Of a DNA stretch of 15,656 nt, positions 13,356 through 15,656 are shown in pieces (position 1 is the stretch's first letter; each line of letters starts with the position of its first letter). The position numbers and the translations under genes were made by a program. The notes under the pieces are model-generated. The model saw only the letters and a program-made list of their open reading frames with translations. It searched no databases and was not told the DNA's origin. The stretch is taken from assembly GCA_023415515.1 (NCBI GenBank), contig JAEZKH010000459.1:1-15656 (forward strand), in the 5' to 3' direction. Origin of the DNA: Actinomycetes bacterium. GTDB taxonomy: Bacteria; Actinomycetota; Actinomycetes; Mycobacteriales; Mycobacteriaceae.

Positions 13356-14992
13356 TTCTGCAGTACCCACCTGTCCATGTTCCACCCGGCGCCCCAGCGG
13401 GTCGGGTTGCTGCTCACGGCATACATCTTCTTCGAGGTGATCAGCGAGCGCTGCTGTCGGTACAGCGGCAGCGTCGGCACATCGGCCCACAGGATCGGCC
13501 CCGCCTCGCCGAGCTGGCGGGCCACCTCCTTGGGGTCGGCGGTCACCGCGAGCATGTCGATGATGCCGTCGATGCGCGGATTCGAATAACCCGACAGGTT
13601 GTTGCCGTTGCCGGTGTGCAGGTCGTAGGCATCCATCGCCGACGAGCCGGTGGAGCCGCTCCCGGTGGCGCCGCCGGTGCTGGCCAGCAGCACGTCGATC
13701 TCGTTGTCGCGCAGCGTCAACGGCCCCGTCGACTCCGATCCGGCGTCGGTGACAGTGATGCCCGCCGGCGCGCAGGATTTCGCGATGGCGCCGACCGTCG
13801 CGGCCAGCCGTGCGTTCGGCGTCTGGTATCCGATCCGCACCGCAAGGGGCTGGTTGCCGAGCGCTTCGCGCGCGGCGCCGGGGTTGGACACGACGAACCC
13901 CTCGGCGCCGACCGCCTCACTGTTGCCGACGGCGTCCTCGGTCACGGGATTGAGCCGGGTGTTGGCGATCGGCACCTCGGCGTTGCGGGCGATCACGTCG
14001 CGGGGTGTGCACAGCGCGAGCGCGCGCCGGGCCTGCGGCGCCGCCAGCGGACCCTGGGCGGCGAAGATCAGCTGCTCGATTCCTGCCGAGGGGCTGTCGG
14101 TCTGGGTGTAGTCCTCCGGCATGTTGAGCACACCCGACGAACCCGCCGCGACGTCGACGACATCCACGGTGCCGTTGTTGAGGCGATCCTGAACGTCGGC
14201 CCCGCGCGGACGCACCGTGACCTTGTTGGTGACGGGCTTGGCTCCCCACCACTTGTCGTTGGCGACGAGCACCACCACCCCGTCGCCGCTGACCGATTGC
14301 AATTTGTACGGACCTGACGACGGGAACCGCTTCACGTCGATGTCGGCCGAGAGGTTCCAGGTGGTGTTCCATGCCGCCGCGATGCGGTCGATGGTCGGGA
14401 CATCGTTGTGGATGATCGCGCCCGTGACGTCGACACCGAGTTCGTCGGAAAGGACGTGGGCCGGCATCAGCGAGGTCGCGGCGAACAACTGTCCGTAGTC
14501 GACCACTGCGCGGTCGGGGTTGAACGACACCCTCGCCCGTTTCTGTCCCGGCGCGCAGTCCACCGCGGCGATGTCTCGGTAGCCGGCCTGGTTGGCCGCC
14601 TCGAACGACGGATACCGGCCCGACTGCGCGGCCCACGCGAGGACGAGGTCGTCACAGCTGATCGGTTTACCGTCGGAGTACACCGCCTTGTCGCTGATCA
14701 CGTAGTCGAGCACCAGCGGGGCGCGGCCGACGACCGCGATGGTGCCGAAGTCGTGATCGCCGACGATCTGCCCGTCGGGTCCGTGGTAGTTGAACCCGGT
14801 CAGCACGCGCGCGAATGCCTGCGGGCCTGCCGATGCCGCGCCGGCGACGGTGTTGGTGTTGTAGGTCGTGAGCGTGCCGTCGACGGCGTAGGTGATCTCG
14901 TCTGCCGTGCCCTCCGAGCACCCCGACAGCCCGACGGCGCAGACGAGAGCGACTGTCACCGCGGTGGCCATCCCCCGCAGGCGGGCCGTCAC
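13352..14992 (-). CDS. family 5 solute-binding lipoprotein (Rv2585c-like, DppA/OppA fold)
   Basis: A 546-residue predicted lipoprotein attached to the outer face of the cytoplasmic membrane. The signal peptide (1-24) ends in the lipobox LSGC, with Cys25 as lipidation site. The mature part has features of peptide/nickel-type substrate-binding proteins: YSDGKPISCDDLVLAW (105-120), FPSSGPYKLQSV (223-234), the glycine-rich GNGNNLSGYSNPRIDGIID (461-479), and WADVPTLPLYRQQ (502-514). Four mature-domain cysteines besides Cys25 (113, 146, 328, 407) could form two disulfides. No permease or ATPase gene is nearby, so the ligand and transporter are unknown. The GTG start is 6 bases after the secF stop, with GGAAG 9 bases upstream. 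By position it matches Rv2585c. A role unrelated to transport is possible. Confidence 0.92.
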   Translation of the reverse strand: MTARLRGMATAVTVALVCAVGLSGCSEGTADEITYAVDGTLTTYNTNTVAGAASAGPQAFARVLTGFNYHGPDGQIVGDHDFGTIAVVGRAPLVLDYVISDKAVYSDGKPISCDDLVLAWAAQSGRYPSFEAANQAGYRDIAAVDCAPGQKRARVSFNPDRAVVDYGQLFAATSLMPAHVLSDELGVDVTGAIIHNDVPTIDRIAAAWNTTWNLSADIDVKRFPSSGPYKLQSVSGDGVVVLVANDKWWGAKPVTNKVTVRPRGADVQDRLNNGTVDVVDVAAGSSGVLNMPEDYTQTDSPSAGIEQLIFAAQGPLAAPQARRALALCTPRDVIARNAEVPIANTRLNPVTEDAVGNSEAVGAEGFVVSNPGAAREALGNQPLAVRIGYQTPNARLAATVGAIAKSCAPAGITVTDAGSESTGPLTLRDNEIDVLLASTGGATGSGSTGSSAMDAYDLHTGNGNNLSGYSNPRIDGIIDMLAVTADPKEVARQLGEAGPILWADVPTLPLYRQQRSLITSKKMYAVSSNPTRWGAGWNMDRWVLQK

Positions 14993-14998
14993 GTCGCG

Positions 14999-15656
14999 CT
15001 ACTTCCGCCGGGTGTTCCGCTTACCTGCGGGCCGTCCGGTCCTGCTGGAGGTGGGTCGGATCGGACGCGCTCCGGGAGCCGGCTTCTCCGCGACGGACGC
15101 CGAGCCGGTGGTCGGCGCGGTTGAGGCCGCAGCGACGGTCTCCTTCTCGGTGTGGTCGGCATCGTCGGCATCGGTCTCGGCGGTGTCATCGACCGCCGTG
15201 CGGGACTTCTCGCCGGTCGGCTTGCGGCGATTGAGCACCCGGCGCGTGTGGGTGCGGACCAACTCGGTGCGTTCACGCAGCGTGACCAGCAGCGGGGTGG
15301 CGAAGAAGATCGACGAATAGGTGCCGACGATGACGCCGACGAGCTGGACCAGCGCGAGGTCCTTGAGCGTGCCGACGCCGAGCAGCCACACCGCCACCAC
15401 CATCAGCGACACGATCGGCAGCACCGAGATCAGGCTGGTGTTGATCGACCGCATGAACGTCTGGTTGATCGCCAGGTTGGCCTGTTCGGCGAATGTTCGC
15501 CTGGTCGTGTGCTGGAAACCGTGGGTGTTCTCCTCGACCTTGTCGAAGACGATGACGGTGTCATACAGCGAGAAGCCCAAGATCGTCAGCAGGCCGATGA
15601 CGGTTGCCGGGGTGACTTCGAACCCGACCAACGAGTACACCCCCGCGGTCACGACG
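14999..15656 (-). CDS. secF: SecF, protein-export membrane protein (3' part)
   Basis: This is the C-terminal part (about 218 residues) of SecF, which with SecD uses the proton-motive force to help preproteins cross the membrane after SecA action. The frame is open to the right edge, so the first helices and the large extracytoplasmic domain are outside the window. Visible are GLLTILGFSLYDTVIVFDKVEEN, the family helix-4 motif, followed by INTSLISVLPIVSLMVVAVW and a last helix pair ending LATPLLVT-like (FFATPLLVTLRER). An unusually long hydrophilic tail of about 75 residues follows, first acidic (DDTAETDADDADHTEKE), then Ala/Pro-rich, then strongly basic (RTGRPAGKRNTRRK). It heads the lipoprotein-apt-relA series with a 6-base gap; secD is expected next outside the window. 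Confidence 0.95.
   Translation of the reverse strand, partial: VVTAGVYSLVGFEVTPATVIGLLTILGFSLYDTVIVFDKVEENTHGFQHTTRRTFAEQANLAINQTFMRSINTSLISVLPIVSLMVVAVWLLGVGTLKDLALVQLVGVIVGTYSSIFFATPLLVTLRERTELVRTHTRRVLNRRKPTGEKSRTAVDDTAETDADDADHTEKETVAAASTAPTTGSASVAEKPAPGARPIRPTSSRTGRPAGKRNTRRK

Noticed and set aside
13356..13490. 45-codon N-terminal extension of apt
   Set aside because: It lies entirely inside the lipoprotein coding region, has no APT similarity, and the GTGA overlap start gives a normal family length.

Overview
The window is high-GC actinobacterial chromosome, almost certainly from a Mycobacterium/Mycolicibacterium species. The right-hand two thirds keep a gene order known from Mycobacterium tuberculosis (secF, Rv2585c-type lipoprotein, apt, relA, ppiB, Rv2581c-type metallo-hydrolase, hisS). 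The genes are tightly packed, most appear to start with GTG, and neighbours often overlap by 1-4 bases. The genus assignment is an inference from synteny and protein character. I saw no tRNA, rRNA, CRISPR array, insertion sequence or prophage, and no gene-free stretch longer than about 110 bases.

Left part (1-4242, + strand): the 3' end of urtA followed by urtB, urtC, urtD and urtE, a urea-type ABC importer of the branched-chain amino acid transporter family. urtB-C-D-E overlap by 4, 4 and 1 bases and should be translationally coupled. A substrate-binding protein captures urea outside the membrane, two permeases form the channel and two ATPases power it. No urease or urea amidolyase gene is present, so the intracellular use of the urea lies outside the window.

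Middle (4349-6508, + strand): a small two-helix membrane protein of unknown function, then a two-gene unit. The unit encodes a catalase-fold heme protein with a twin-arginine-like export signal, overlapping by 4 bases with a four-helix cytochrome b561-type membrane protein. This looks like an envelope redox pair and is one of the more interesting items here.

hisS block (6515-8466, - strand): a metallo-beta-lactamase-fold hydrolase overlapping by 4 bases with hisS (histidyl-tRNA synthetase). hisS converges tail to tail with the cytochrome gene, with only 6 bases between their stop codons.

Cyclophilin block (8563-10431, + strand): two tandem genes for membrane-anchored extracytoplasmic peptidyl-prolyl isomerases. 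Their catalytic domains are close paralogs, but one has a basic helix plus single anchor and the other a DUF4190-like two-helix membrane module.

Right part (10442-15656, - strand): transcription runs secF (partial), an orphan family-5 solute-binding lipoprotein, apt and relA. Gaps are 6 bases, a 4-base overlap and 28 bases, so this is probably one operon continuing from secD outside the window. It joins protein export, adenine salvage and (p)ppGpp metabolism. A 14-base perfect palindrome overlaps the relA ribosome binding site. No clearly undescribed system is present; the best candidates for follow-up are the catalase-like/b561 pair, the duplicated cyclophilins with exchanged anchors, and the relA leader hairpin.
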